Below are positions 6,624 through 14,532 of a stretch of DNA of 64,000 nucleotides, piece after piece. The translations under genes were made by a program, and so were the position numbers. Numbering within the stretch: position 1 is the stretch's first letter; each line of letters starts with the position of its first letter. The DNA is from Palsa-513 sp050010595 (lineage in GTDB: Bacteria > Actinomycetota > Thermoleophilia > Solirubrobacterales > Solirubrobacteraceae), in NCBI GenBank assembly GCA_050010595.1, contig JBEKKS010000008.1, forward strand, positions 62,001 to 126,000. The letters are read 5' to 3'. The notes under the pieces were generated by a model, which made no database searches, was not told the DNA's origin, and worked only from the letters and a program-made list of their open reading frames with translations.

Positions 6624-7859
6624 GTGGCGAGCCCGACCGTGACCGAGCTCGACATCCGTGCGGACTTCCCGATCCTCGCGCGCAAGATCGGCGGGCAGCG
6701 GCTCGTCTACCTCGACTCCTCGTCGACCTCGCAGAAACCCGAACCGGTGCTGGCAGCGATGGATGACTTCTACCGCCGCCACAACGCCAACATCCACCGC
6801 GGCGTCTACCCACTTGCGCTCGAGGCGGATGCCCTCTTCGAGGGCGCGCGCGAGCGGATCGCGGGCTTCACCGGCGGCGAGTCACGCGCGACGATCTTCA
6901 CGGCGAACGTCACCGCGGCGATCAACCTCGTCGCCTACGCGTGGGGACGGACCAACCTTCACCCGGGTGACGCCGTGCTGATCACCGAGATGGAGCACCA
7001 CTCGAACATCGTGCCCTGGCAGCTCGCGACCGCGGCAACGGGCGCCGAGCTGCGCTGGCTCGAGGTCGACGAGGACGGGCAGCTCTCGCTCGAGCAGCTC
7101 GATGCCGAGCTGGCGCGCGGCGACGTGCGGCTCGTCGCGCTGACGCACGTCTCGAACGTCCTCGGCACGATCAACCCGGTCGCCGAGATCGTGCGACGCG
7201 CACACGCGGCGGGCGCGCTCGCGCTCGTCGACGGGGCGCAGGCGGTGCCGCAAATGCCCGTGGACATCGGCTCGGTCGGCGCCGACTTCTATGCCTGGAC
7301 GGGCCACAAGGCATTGGGGCCGACAGGGATCGGCGTACTCCAGGCGAACCCGCAGGTGCTGGAGGCGATGCCGCCCTTCCTCACCGGCGGGGACATGATC
7401 GAGCGCGTCGGCCGCGACGGCTCGACCTGGAAGGAGCTGCCCTGGAAGTTCGAGGCCGGCACCTCGATGATCGCCGAGGCGATCGGCCTCGGCGCGGCGG
7501 TCGACTACCTAACCGCGGTCGGGATGGAGCGCGTCCGCGAGCATGAACGCGCGTTGGCCGCCTACGCGCTGGAGCAGCTCGGAGCGCTTGACGGGGTGCG
7601 AATCTTCGGACCGAAGAACGTCGAGCAGCGCGGCGGCGTCGTGTCCCTGGCGATCGACGGGATCCACCCGCATGACAGCGCCGAGCTGCTCGGCCGCGAA
7701 GGCGTTTGTGTCCGCGCCAGCCATCACTGCGCGCAGCCGCTGATGGCGAAGCTCGGTGTTCCGGCGACGGTGCGGGCGAGCTTCGGCCCCTACAACGTCT
7801 CCGAGGATGTCGATGCCCTCGTCGCGGCGATCCGCGGCGCGCAGCGGGTGTTCGCCTGA
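6624..7859 (+). CDS. sufS: Cysteine desulfurase SufS (group II)
   Basis: A 411-residue PLP enzyme that takes sulfur from cysteine for Fe-S assembly. The PLP lysine is K229 (TGHKALGPTG) and the persulfide cysteine is C369 in RASHHCAQP, in the short group II loop. The N-terminal motif reads YLDSSSTSQKP (29-39) where most SufS proteins have an asparagine-alanine-alanine-threonine string, a local divergence near the cofactor entrance. The start is GTG 6624, 3 bases after sufD stops. Its stop overlaps the sufU start (TGATG). Cysteine for this reaction is made by the CysM operon about 4 kb away. Confidence 0.93.
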   Translation: MASPTVTELDIRADFPILARKIGGQRLVYLDSSSTSQKPEPVLAAMDDFYRRHNANIHRGVYPLALEADALFEGARERIAGFTGGESRATIFTANVTAAINLVAYAWGRTNLHPGDAVLITEMEHHSNIVPWQLATAATGAELRWLEVDEDGQLSLEQLDAELARGDVRLVALTHVSNVLGTINPVAEIVRRAHAAGALALVDGAQAVPQMPVDIGSVGADFYAWTGHKALGPTGIGVLQANPQVLEAMPPFLTGGDMIERVGRDGSTWKELPWKFEAGTSMIAEAIGLGAAVDYLTAVGMERVREHERALAAYALEQLGALDGVRIFGPKNVEQRGGVVSLAIDGIHPHDSAELLGREGVCVRASHHCAQPLMAKLGVPATVRASFGPYNVSEDVDALVAAIRGAQRVFA

Positions 7860-8251
7860 TGGACGACCTCTACCGCGACTTCATCCTCGAGCACTACAAG
7901 CGACCGCGGAACTTTGGCGAGCTCGAGCCGCATGACCTCGAAGCGCACGAGTTCAACCCGCTCTGCGGCGACGAGCTCGGCATACAGATCCGCGTCGCCG
8001 ACGGCAAGATCGAGGATCTGCGCTTCAACGGCAGCGGCTGCGCGATCTCGCAAGCCGCGGCATCGATCGCCTCCGAGGAGCTGATCGGGATGGGGATCGA
8101 CGAGGCTGCGGCACTCGATGCGGACTGGATGCTCGAGCTGCTCGGGATCGATATCTCGGCGACACGGCGCAAGTGCGCGCTGCTCTCGCTGAAGGCGCTG
8201 CGCCACGCGATCACCGGCGAGGGCACCTGGCCGGTCGGCGCGCCCGAGTGA
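7859..8251 (+). CDS. sufU: SufU-like sulfur acceptor (IscU/NifU fold)
   Basis: A 130-residue IscU/SufU-fold protein with ligand cysteines C36 (NPLCGDE, with D38), C61 (GSGCAIS) and C106 (RRKCALLS). The SufS-SufU partnership uses these residues for zinc binding and sulfur transfer. The distance from C61 to C106 is 45 residues. Bacillus SufU has about 62 because of a characteristic insertion, so this protein has IscU-like spacing and length while lacking the IscU LPPVK motif. It starts at ATG 7859, sharing one base with the sufS stop. The suf gene order places it as SufU; the missing insertion is unusual. Confidence 0.88.
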   Translation: MDDLYRDFILEHYKRPRNFGELEPHDLEAHEFNPLCGDELGIQIRVADGKIEDLRFNGSGCAISQAAASIASEELIGMGIDEAAALDADWMLELLGIDISATRRKCALLSLKALRHAITGEGTWPVGAPE

Positions 8252-8261
8252 ATATTCAGGT

Positions 8262-8277
8262 GATTGCGTCAGCAATC
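8262..8277. promoter_or_regulatory. Inverted repeat in the sufU-sufB spacer
   Basis: GATTGC and GCAATC arms with a 4-base loop lie in the 75-base gap between sufU and sufB, the only sizeable gap in the operon. It could be an RNA hairpin that tunes sufB expression or mRNA processing, or a second operator. No strong promoter is visible beside it. Confidence 0.3.
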
Positions 8278-8326
8278 GGACATCGATTTGCGATGGCCGG
8301 GCATCCCGACCGCTAAGATAGGAGTT

Positions 8327-9727
8327 ATGGCGGCTACGGACAGCACTCGCATCGCAAAGCTAAGCGCGATAACCGAGACGGAGAAGGGCGAGCTCGTCGC
8401 CCGCCGCGGAATCTCGCTCGAGGTGATCCGCGAGCTATCGAAGGTCAAGGGCGAGCCGGATTGGATGCGTGAGCTGCGCGAGCACTCGTTCGCGATCTTC
8501 CAGCGCAAGCCGATGCCGACGTGGGGCCCCGACCTTTCGGGCCTGAACTTCGACGATCTCGTGCTCTACTCGCCGCCGACCACGGGGCGCTTCAACTCCT
8601 GGGACGACGTTCCCGACGAGATGAAGCAGACCTACGAGGACCTCGGGATCCCCCAGGCCGAGCGCGAGCACCTCGCCGGCGTCGTCGGCGTCTGGCGCCA
8701 GGAGCCCGTCTACGAAGGGCTCAAGGAGGAGTACGCGAAGCTCGGAATCCTCTTCTGCTCGATGGACACAGCGGTGCGCGACTACCCCGAGCTGGTCCAG
8801 AAATACTTCATGAAGAAGTGCGTGCCGCCGTCTGACAACAAGTTCGCGGCACTGCACGGCGCCGTCTGGTCAGGTGGCGCATTCGTCTACATCCCGCCGG
8901 GCGTGCGCTGCGATCTGCCGCTGCAGTCCTACTTCCGCATGGAGGGGGCCGGGGAAGGGACCTTCGAGCACACGCTGATCATCGCCGACGAGGGCTCCGA
9001 CGTGAACTACATCGAGGGCTGCACCGCGCAGACCTACAGCGTCAACTCGATGCACTCGGCGGTAGTCGAGATCTTCGTCCACGAGGGTGCGAAGGCGCGC
9101 TACACGACAGTCCAGAACTGGTCGAAGGACGTTTACAACCTCAACACCAAGCGTGCTCGCGTCGACGCCGAAGGGACCGTCGAATGGGTCGGCGGCTCGA
9201 TGGGCGCGAAGGTGGTCATGCTCTACCCCGGCTCCTACCTGATGGGCGAGGGCGCGCGTGCCGACCATCTGAACGTCGGTGTCGCAGGCAAGGGCGTCCA
9301 CAAGGACACCGGCGCGAAGGTCGTCCACCGGGCGCCGAACACGACCTCCAACATCCTCGCCAAGTCGATCTCCAAGGACGGCGGCATCATGGGCTACCGC
9401 GGCCTCGTCCACATGGGGCCGAACTCGCAGGGCTCGAAGGCGCGCGTCCAGTGCGACGGCCTGATGATGGACGGCATCTCGCGCTCGGACACCTGGCCCG
9501 ATATCCAGATCGAGAATCCTCACGTCACCGTTGCGCACGAAGCGACCGTCGGGCGGATCTCAGACGACCAACTCTTCTACATGGGCACACGCGGCTTCAG
9601 CGAAGACGAGGCCGCCGCGATGATCGTCAACGGCTTCATCGAGCCGGTCACCAAGGAGCTACCGATGGAATATGCCGTCGAGCTCAACAGGCTGATCCAG
9701 CTCGAGATGGCCGGCTCGATCGGCTAA
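8327..9727 (+). CDS. sufB: Fe-S assembly scaffold protein SufB
   Basis: A 466-residue SufB, highly conserved. Landmarks include GVVGVWRQEPVYEG, AVWSGGAFVYIPPGV, the ARVQCDGLMMDG segment whose cysteine matches the sulfur-accepting Cys of E. coli SufB, and the C-terminal HEATVGRISDDQLFYMGTRG with IVNGFIEP. It forms the SufBCD scaffold. The start is ATG 8327, with GGAG six bases upstream; an upstream in-frame ATG (8264) has no ribosome site. It is last in the operon, giving the order sufC-D-S-U-B known from Bacillus rather than the actinobacterial sufB-D-C-S-U. A short GC hairpin follows. Confidence 0.95.
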   Translation: MAATDSTRIAKLSAITETEKGELVARRGISLEVIRELSKVKGEPDWMRELREHSFAIFQRKPMPTWGPDLSGLNFDDLVLYSPPTTGRFNSWDDVPDEMKQTYEDLGIPQAEREHLAGVVGVWRQEPVYEGLKEEYAKLGILFCSMDTAVRDYPELVQKYFMKKCVPPSDNKFAALHGAVWSGGAFVYIPPGVRCDLPLQSYFRMEGAGEGTFEHTLIIADEGSDVNYIEGCTAQTYSVNSMHSAVVEIFVHEGAKARYTTVQNWSKDVYNLNTKRARVDAEGTVEWVGGSMGAKVVMLYPGSYLMGEGARADHLNVGVAGKGVHKDTGAKVVHRAPNTTSNILAKSISKDGGIMGYRGLVHMGPNSQGSKARVQCDGLMMDGISRSDTWPDIQIENPHVTVAHEATVGRISDDQLFYMGTRGFSEDEAAAMIVNGFIEPVTKELPMEYAVELNRLIQLEMAGSIG

Positions 9728-9742
9728 GTAGCTGCTGCTGCG

Positions 9743-9756
9743 CCGCCGGTCGGCGG
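9743..9756. terminator. Possible terminator hairpin after sufB
   Basis: CCGCC and GGCGG pair around a GGTC loop, 16 bases after the sufB stop and before the convergent zinc-protein gene. There is no T-run, so it would be a weak or Rho-assisted terminator. Confidence 0.3.
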
Positions 9757-9820
9757 GGCGTTACCGCGCAGGACTGGCTGGTGTGCGAGCGGGCGCGTGC
9801 TCTCGCTGGGCGCGGGCGCG

Positions 9821-10045
9821 CTAGGGCACGCGGACGTCGTGGATGGCGGCGGCCGCCTCGCACTCCTGCGGGCTCAGGGTCGCCGGGTCGACGAGCCGAG
9901 CCATCGACCAGTGATGTCCGACGGGGCAGCGCTGGAAGCGACGATTGCCGAGGCGGAGCGCTTTGAGCGAGCCGCCCCACATCCAGGTCGAGGTGTAGAG
10001 ATGGCCCTGACTACAGCGGACGACCTTGTCGAAACGCTGGAACAT
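9821..10045 (-). CDS. Small zinc-ribbon-like conserved hypothetical protein
   Basis: A 74-residue protein beginning MFQRFDKVVRC, with CSQGH (11-15) and CPVGHHW (40-46) as two putative zinc half-sites and a WMWGGSLKALRLGNRRFQR middle. Small proteins with this MFQR-start pattern are common in actinobacteria; their function is unknown. TAGAAC six bases upstream of the ATG and the lack of a ribosome site suggest a short or absent leader. It is transcribed toward sufB. The paired Cys/His motifs and the clean family-like start support a real gene. Confidence 0.7.
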   Translation of the reverse strand: MFQRFDKVVRCSQGHLYTSTWMWGGSLKALRLGNRRFQRCPVGHHWSMARLVDPATLSPQECEAAAAIHDVRVP

Positions 10046-10219
10046 GGACTGGTTCTAGCACGGAACGTATCGTTGAGGCGTGGGCCGTGCCCCCGACTGG
10101 TTTGCGCTCTGGCGCTCACGGCCGTCCCGAACGAGCCAGGCCGTAGCGATGCTGAGCCCGCCAAATGGGCCGCATTCGTCGCAGGGCGGCGGCATGCTGT
10201 TGCTCCTCGCGGGGCCGCG

Positions 10220-11242
10220 CTAGCCGCAGGCGTCGCCGAGCGCCGCGATGAAATCGTCGACCTCCTGCGCGGTCGTGTCCCACGAGCAGAGCCAGCGGAC
10301 CTCATCGCGTCCGGCGTCCCAGACATAGAACGGCCACTGCTTCTGCAAGGGGGCGATCGCGGCGTGAGGCAAGCACGCAAACACGTGGTTTGACTCGACG
10401 GGCTGCGTGATCCTGACGCCGGGCACGGCGGCCGCTCCCGCTGCCAGTCGCGCCGCCATCGCATTCGCGTGCGAGGCGAGGCGCAGCCACAGATCATCTG
10501 TCAGGAGCGCGACGAGCTGCGCCGCGAGGAAGCGCATCTTCGACGCGAGCTGGCCGGTCTGCATGCGCAGGTAGCCGAAGTCGGGAGCTAGGTCCTCACG
10601 CAGCAACACGACCGCCTCGGCGCCGATCGCGCCGAGCTTGGTCGCGCCGAAGGAGACGACATCGACGCCAGCGTCGGTCGTCAGCGCGCGCAGCGGCACG
10701 CCGAGAAACGCGGCAGCGTTAGCCAGGCGCGCACCGTCGAGGTGCAGCAGCAGGCCGCGTTCGTGCGCATGATCAGACAGCGCGCGTAACTCGTCAGGCG
10801 TGTAGGAGGTACCGAGCTCCGTTGCCTGCGCAACAGAGACGAGGCGCAGCTGAACCGCATGCTCGTCGCCGGCGCTCGCGAGCAGCGGGTCGATCTGCTC
10901 GGGCACCAGCTTGCCGTCCAAGGTCGGCAGCGGGTGGAGCTTGACCCCCGCGATCCGCTCCGGCGCGCCGCACTCGTGAACGTGGATGTGAGCCACGGTC
11001 GTACAGGCGACGCCCTCCCACGGTTGACACGTCGCCCGCAGGGCGAGCACGTTGGCTGCCGTCCCGCCCCAGACAGGGTAGGCGCGCGCCTGCTCACCGA
11101 GCAGCTCGCGAAAGCACTGCGCAGCGCGCTGCGTCCAAGCATCCTCTCCGTAAGCTGGAGCGTGGTCGACATTGGCGGCGGCGAGCGCCGCCAAGATCTC
11201 CGGCGGCGCGCCGGCGTGGTTGTCACTCGCGAAGCTGCGCAT
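10220..11242 (-). CDS. ltaE: Low-specificity L-threonine aldolase
   Basis: A 340-residue fold-type I PLP enzyme of the threonine aldolase/beta-eliminating lyase family. It starts FASDNHAGAPP, the usual substrate-end motif. It has LHLDGARLANAAA (cofactor aspartate D169) and the PLP lysine K202 in SFGATKLGA. It should split threonine or allo-threonine into glycine and acetaldehyde. It stands alone: the upstream gene is divergent 41 bases away, and a 174-base gap separates it from the small zinc protein. The conserved AYGEDAWTQRA segment (30-40) supports the family call. Confidence 0.88.
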   Translation of the reverse strand: MRSFASDNHAGAPPEILAALAAANVDHAPAYGEDAWTQRAAQCFRELLGEQARAYPVWGGTAANVLALRATCQPWEGVACTTVAHIHVHECGAPERIAGVKLHPLPTLDGKLVPEQIDPLLASAGDEHAVQLRLVSVAQATELGTSYTPDELRALSDHAHERGLLLHLDGARLANAAAFLGVPLRALTTDAGVDVVSFGATKLGAIGAEAVVLLREDLAPDFGYLRMQTGQLASKMRFLAAQLVALLTDDLWLRLASHANAMAARLAAGAAAVPGVRITQPVESNHVFACLPHAAIAPLQKQWPFYVWDAGRDEVRWLCSWDTTAQEVDDFIAALGDACG

Positions 11243-11283
11243 AGCCTGAAGACTCGCAGCCCGCGACTGCTAGCGTCGGGCCC

Positions 11284-12045
11284 GTGCGACCCCCGACCGA
11301 CACGATCGTCGCGCCCCCGCTACCCGACCGCGCCGAGTGGATCAACTCGCCCCCCCTGCGGATGCACGAGCTGCGAGGCCGGCCGGTATTGATCGAGTTC
11401 TGGGACTTCTGCCGCCCGAACTCACTGCGCACGTTGCCGTACATCAAGGCCTGGAACGGGCGCTACGCCGACCTGGGCCTGGTAGTCATCGCCGCGCATT
11501 GCCCCGGCTTTCGGGCCTCCGCCGACGAGCGCAACGCACGCGAAGCGGTCGAGCGGCTCGAGATCGCATACCCGGTGCTGCTCGACACGAACTTTGCGCT
11601 CTGGCAGGAGTACGAGAATGCCGGCTGGCCGGGGCGGTACCTCTGGAGCCAAGATGGGTTGCTGCGCGACTACTACTACGGTGAGGGCGGCTACGGCGAG
11701 ACGGAGCTCGCGATCCAGGAGCTCGTCGGTGTGGAGCGCGAGCCGCTCGCGCCGCTGCGGGCCGAGGACGAGCCCGACGCGACGCTCGTCGTACCGAGTG
11801 CGGATCGCCGCGAGCCGCCCTGGTCGGGGCCTTATGAGGCGGGCGGCGTGTGGGCGGTGCTCGAGCCGCGCCGCCGCGGGCGCCCAGGCAGCGTCGTCGC
11901 GAACGGCAACGCGATCGAGGTCGGGCATGCGGGGGCGTTCGCACTGCTCGAGCACTCGCAGCACGCGCAAGGCGAGCTCGTACTCGACCTCGGCGCGGCG
12001 ACACGCTGCGACGGCATCTGCTTCACGCCCGGCCTCGCCGTCTGA
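11284..12045 (+). CDS. Thioredoxin-fold protein, DipZ-like, with degenerate active site
   Basis: A 253-residue protein resembling the thioredoxin part of DipZ/TlpA-type proteins. VLIEFWDFCRPNSLRTLPY (35-53) aligns with the family strand and motif in which a CxxC precedes the LRTLPY signature. Both expected cysteine positions appear replaced (by R and S) and a lone Cys lies one position earlier. A second domain follows (about 155-253) ending in GAATRCDGICFTPGLAV. No signal peptide or membrane segment is evident, so it is probably cytosolic. TAGCGT (11271-11276) seven bases before the GTG start points to a leaderless mRNA. A redox-inactive, binding or peroxiredoxin-like role is possible. Confidence 0.65.
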   Translation: MRPPTDTIVAPPLPDRAEWINSPPLRMHELRGRPVLIEFWDFCRPNSLRTLPYIKAWNGRYADLGLVVIAAHCPGFRASADERNAREAVERLEIAYPVLLDTNFALWQEYENAGWPGRYLWSQDGLLRDYYYGEGGYGETELAIQELVGVEREPLAPLRAEDEPDATLVVPSADRREPPWSGPYEAGGVWAVLEPRRRGRPGSVVANGNAIEVGHAGAFALLEHSQHAQGELVLDLGAATRCDGICFTPGLAV

Positions 12046-12068
12046 CAGTCCTCGCTTCGCCGCGGCTG

Positions 12069-13577
12069 CTAGGCCTCGACGCCGAGCGGCTCGATCACCC
12101 GCGAGGGGCCCGCGCCGGCCGGCTCCGCGCCGGCAACGAGCGGGCGCTGCCTGAAGAACTCCGGATAGGGGATGCGCAGGGCGAGGGCGAGGATGAAGCC
12201 GAGCACGAGCAGACCCACCCCGATCCAAACCGGCACGCCGAGCCCCAGCAGCGGCTTGCTCACGTCGTTCGCCGGGTTGCTGTAGACGAGCATCGACTTG
12301 ATGAAGACGCCCAGTAGCAACACGCCCCCGAGCGCCGGAGCAAACCCCAGAGTGAGGAAGCTGCGCAGGCTGCGGCGCAGCTCACGGCGGTAGTACCACG
12401 CCGACGAAAAGCCGGTGAAGCCGTAGTAGAAGCAGATCAGGAATCCCGTACCGGTGATGCAATCAGCGAGCACGTTCGTCGAGACCTGAACGATGAAGAC
12501 GAACCAAACGATCGAGAGCGCACCGACGACGAACGTCGCAAATGCGGGCGTACGGTGGCGATGGTGGATCTCCGCGAACTTGTGCGGTATCGCGCCGTGG
12601 CGGGCCATCGAGAGCGCCGAGCGCGCGGCCGGCAGGATCGTCGTCTGCGTCGCGGCGGTCGAGGAGCTCAGTAGCGCAAGGATCAGGAGCTTGTCGAGGC
12701 CGGGGCCAAGGACCGAGTGGCCAAGGCTTCCGCCGAACACGTCTGCGTCGTTGAGCGAGAGGTAGTGCGTTCCGGCAAACGCCTGCGCCGCGACCGTCAC
12801 GAGCACGACGATGCCGACGAGCAGAATCGTCGAGCCGACAGCGGCGCTGCCCGGCGCCGTGTCGGCATCGCGCGTCTCCTCGTTGACGGAGACGCCGGCG
12901 TCCCAGCCCCAGTAGAGGAAGACGGCCAGCAGGACGCCAAGCAACAGGGGCGTGAAGCCGACCGCGAACGGGTTGAACCAGCCGATCGTGGGCAGCGCCG
13001 AGTGGGCGACATTGCCCGTGTAGACCTTGATCAGCGCCACCACGGAGAAGAGCACGAGCGTGAAGAGCTCCAAGCCAAGCAGCAGCCTCTGCGTGCGTGC
13101 TGACGGCTGGATCCCGAGGTAGCAAATCCAGGTCAGGACGGCGATGAAGAGAACACCCAGCACCGTCACGGCGACCAGGTTGTTTGCGAGCGCGTTCAGA
13201 CCGAACAGCTGGAACCCATAGACGCCCGCGAACTCGGCTTGGTTCGCGTTCACGACGATCTCAGCCATCAGGATCGCCCATCCCGAGACCCAGCCGATCG
13301 TCGGTCCGAAAGCGCGCGTGGTCCATGCGAACGAGGTGCCGCAATCTGGATCGGCACGGTTCATCGCCCGGTAGGCGAGGGCGATGCAGAACATCGGGAT
13401 GAAGCCAACGAGCATCACTGCCGGGGCATGTGGGCCCATGCCGGCGGTCGCCACGACGAAGCCGAGCGTGACCGCGATCGCGAAGCCGGGCGCTGTCGAG
13501 GCAACGCCGATGACCATGCTCGAGATGGCGCTGATCGCGTTGCGCTGGAGCGTGACCTGCTCCTCATTGGCTGCCAT
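12069..13577 (-). CDS. APC-superfamily amino acid/amine permease
   Basis: A 502-residue membrane protein with about 12 hydrophobic segments and an APC-type start (residues 10-30, consensus region SMVIGVASTAPGFAIAV). The long loops and C-terminal PYPEFFRQR fit the family. The substrate is probably an amino acid, amide or amine. The start chosen is ATG 13577, because GGAGG lies 5 bases upstream; it overlaps the end of the formamidase gene by 14 bases, so the genes are coupled. It is the last gene of the nitrogen-compound cluster, which contains a second permease of the same superfamily. Confidence 0.88.
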   Translation of the reverse strand: MAANEEQVTLQRNAISAISSMVIGVASTAPGFAIAVTLGFVVATAGMGPHAPAVMLVGFIPMFCIALAYRAMNRADPDCGTSFAWTTRAFGPTIGWVSGWAILMAEIVVNANQAEFAGVYGFQLFGLNALANNLVAVTVLGVLFIAVLTWICYLGIQPSARTQRLLLGLELFTLVLFSVVALIKVYTGNVAHSALPTIGWFNPFAVGFTPLLLGVLLAVFLYWGWDAGVSVNEETRDADTAPGSAAVGSTILLVGIVVLVTVAAQAFAGTHYLSLNDADVFGGSLGHSVLGPGLDKLLILALLSSSTAATQTTILPAARSALSMARHGAIPHKFAEIHHRHRTPAFATFVVGALSIVWFVFIVQVSTNVLADCITGTGFLICFYYGFTGFSSAWYYRRELRRSLRSFLTLGFAPALGGVLLLGVFIKSMLVYSNPANDVSKPLLGLGVPVWIGVGLLVLGFILALALRIPYPEFFRQRPLVAGAEPAGAGPSRVIEPLGVEA

Positions 13578-14532
13578 CCGGGCCTCCGATCCCGCCAAGC
13601 CAGCGCTTGGCGATCTTGACGATGTAGGTGAACTTTGGATTTACGATCTGGGTCGCGCGGGCCTGTGCCACCTGCCCGAGCAGCAACAACGCGGACTCCT
13701 GCGTGAAGCCGTAGTCCGCGACCATCCAGGCGACGAGCTCGCGCACGGCAAGCCGGAACGCGTCCTCCAACGGGCGTGCGCAAGCGACGGCGCAGATGTG
13801 GGTCGCGTTCTCGATCCGCGGCCAGCGCAGCTCTGGGGGTCGCGGGGCAAGACCAAGCGTCACCGTCGTGGTCGTGCGGCACTCGATCGCGCCGAGGCCG
13901 CAGAGCTCGCCATCGCCCTGGCGAGCGTGGCAGTCGCCCAAGGCGAAGAGGGCGCCATCGACCGCGACGGGCAAGGTCACGCGCGCGCCGGCAGTGATCT
14001 CCTGCACGTCGAGATTGCCGCCATGCGGCCCGTTATCGATCGTGCTGATCGATTCGAGCTGCGGGGCAGTGCCGATTACACCGACCATTGGCTCGACCGG
14101 TAGCCGCAGCCCGCGGTCCCATTCGATCAACCCGTCGGCGATCGCCACGACGCGCGAGTGCACCCCCCACTCGCGCTCGCGCAGCCAATCCGGAAACGGC
14201 GTGTTGCGTGGCACGAGCGCTGTGACACCGGGACTTTCGAGGGCGATCTCCTCGATGTCGCAGACGACGACGTGCTCGGGACCGGCGCCGCGAATCTCGA
14301 TCGGTCCGGTCGCCGGGTTCAGATACGGCGGGCGGACCATCTCGGCAGAGAAGACCGCATCGTTCGTCTGCAGGACGTCGCCGATGTTGAGCTCCGTCTC
14401 GATCTGCACGCGCGTTCCCGCGTCGACGCTGAGGATTGGCTCGTGTCCAGGACCGAGCGTGTAGAGCAGACCGGCGGACCGCTGGAGCACCAGCGGTCCG
14501 CCCGACACTGCTGTGCCCATCCCTGGGCTCAT
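13564..14532 (-). CDS. Acetamidase/formamidase family protein (copy 1)
   Basis: A 322-residue FmdA/AmdA-type enzyme that should hydrolyse small amides (formamide, acetamide or an N-formyl intermediate) to an acid and ammonia. Recognisable blocks are GPIEIRGAGPEHVVVCDI (near 96-113), NGPHGGNLDVQEI (near 168-180) and LGDCHARQGDGELCG, the conserved metal-binding core. Its start overlaps the end of an APC permease gene (ATGA) and its end overlaps another, giving a permease-amidase-permease block. It is clearly distinct in sequence from the second copy at 16.1-17.0 kb, so the pair is not a recent duplication. Confidence 0.88.
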   Translation of the reverse strand: MSPGMGTAVSGGPLVLQRSAGLLYTLGPGHEPILSVDAGTRVQIETELNIGDVLQTNDAVFSAEMVRPPYLNPATGPIEIRGAGPEHVVVCDIEEIALESPGVTALVPRNTPFPDWLREREWGVHSRVVAIADGLIEWDRGLRLPVEPMVGVIGTAPQLESISTIDNGPHGGNLDVQEITAGARVTLPVAVDGALFALGDCHARQGDGELCGLGAIECRTTTTVTLGLAPRPPELRWPRIENATHICAVACARPLEDAFRLAVRELVAWMVADYGFTQESALLLLGQVAQARATQIVNPKFTYIVKIAKRWLGGIGGPDGSQ

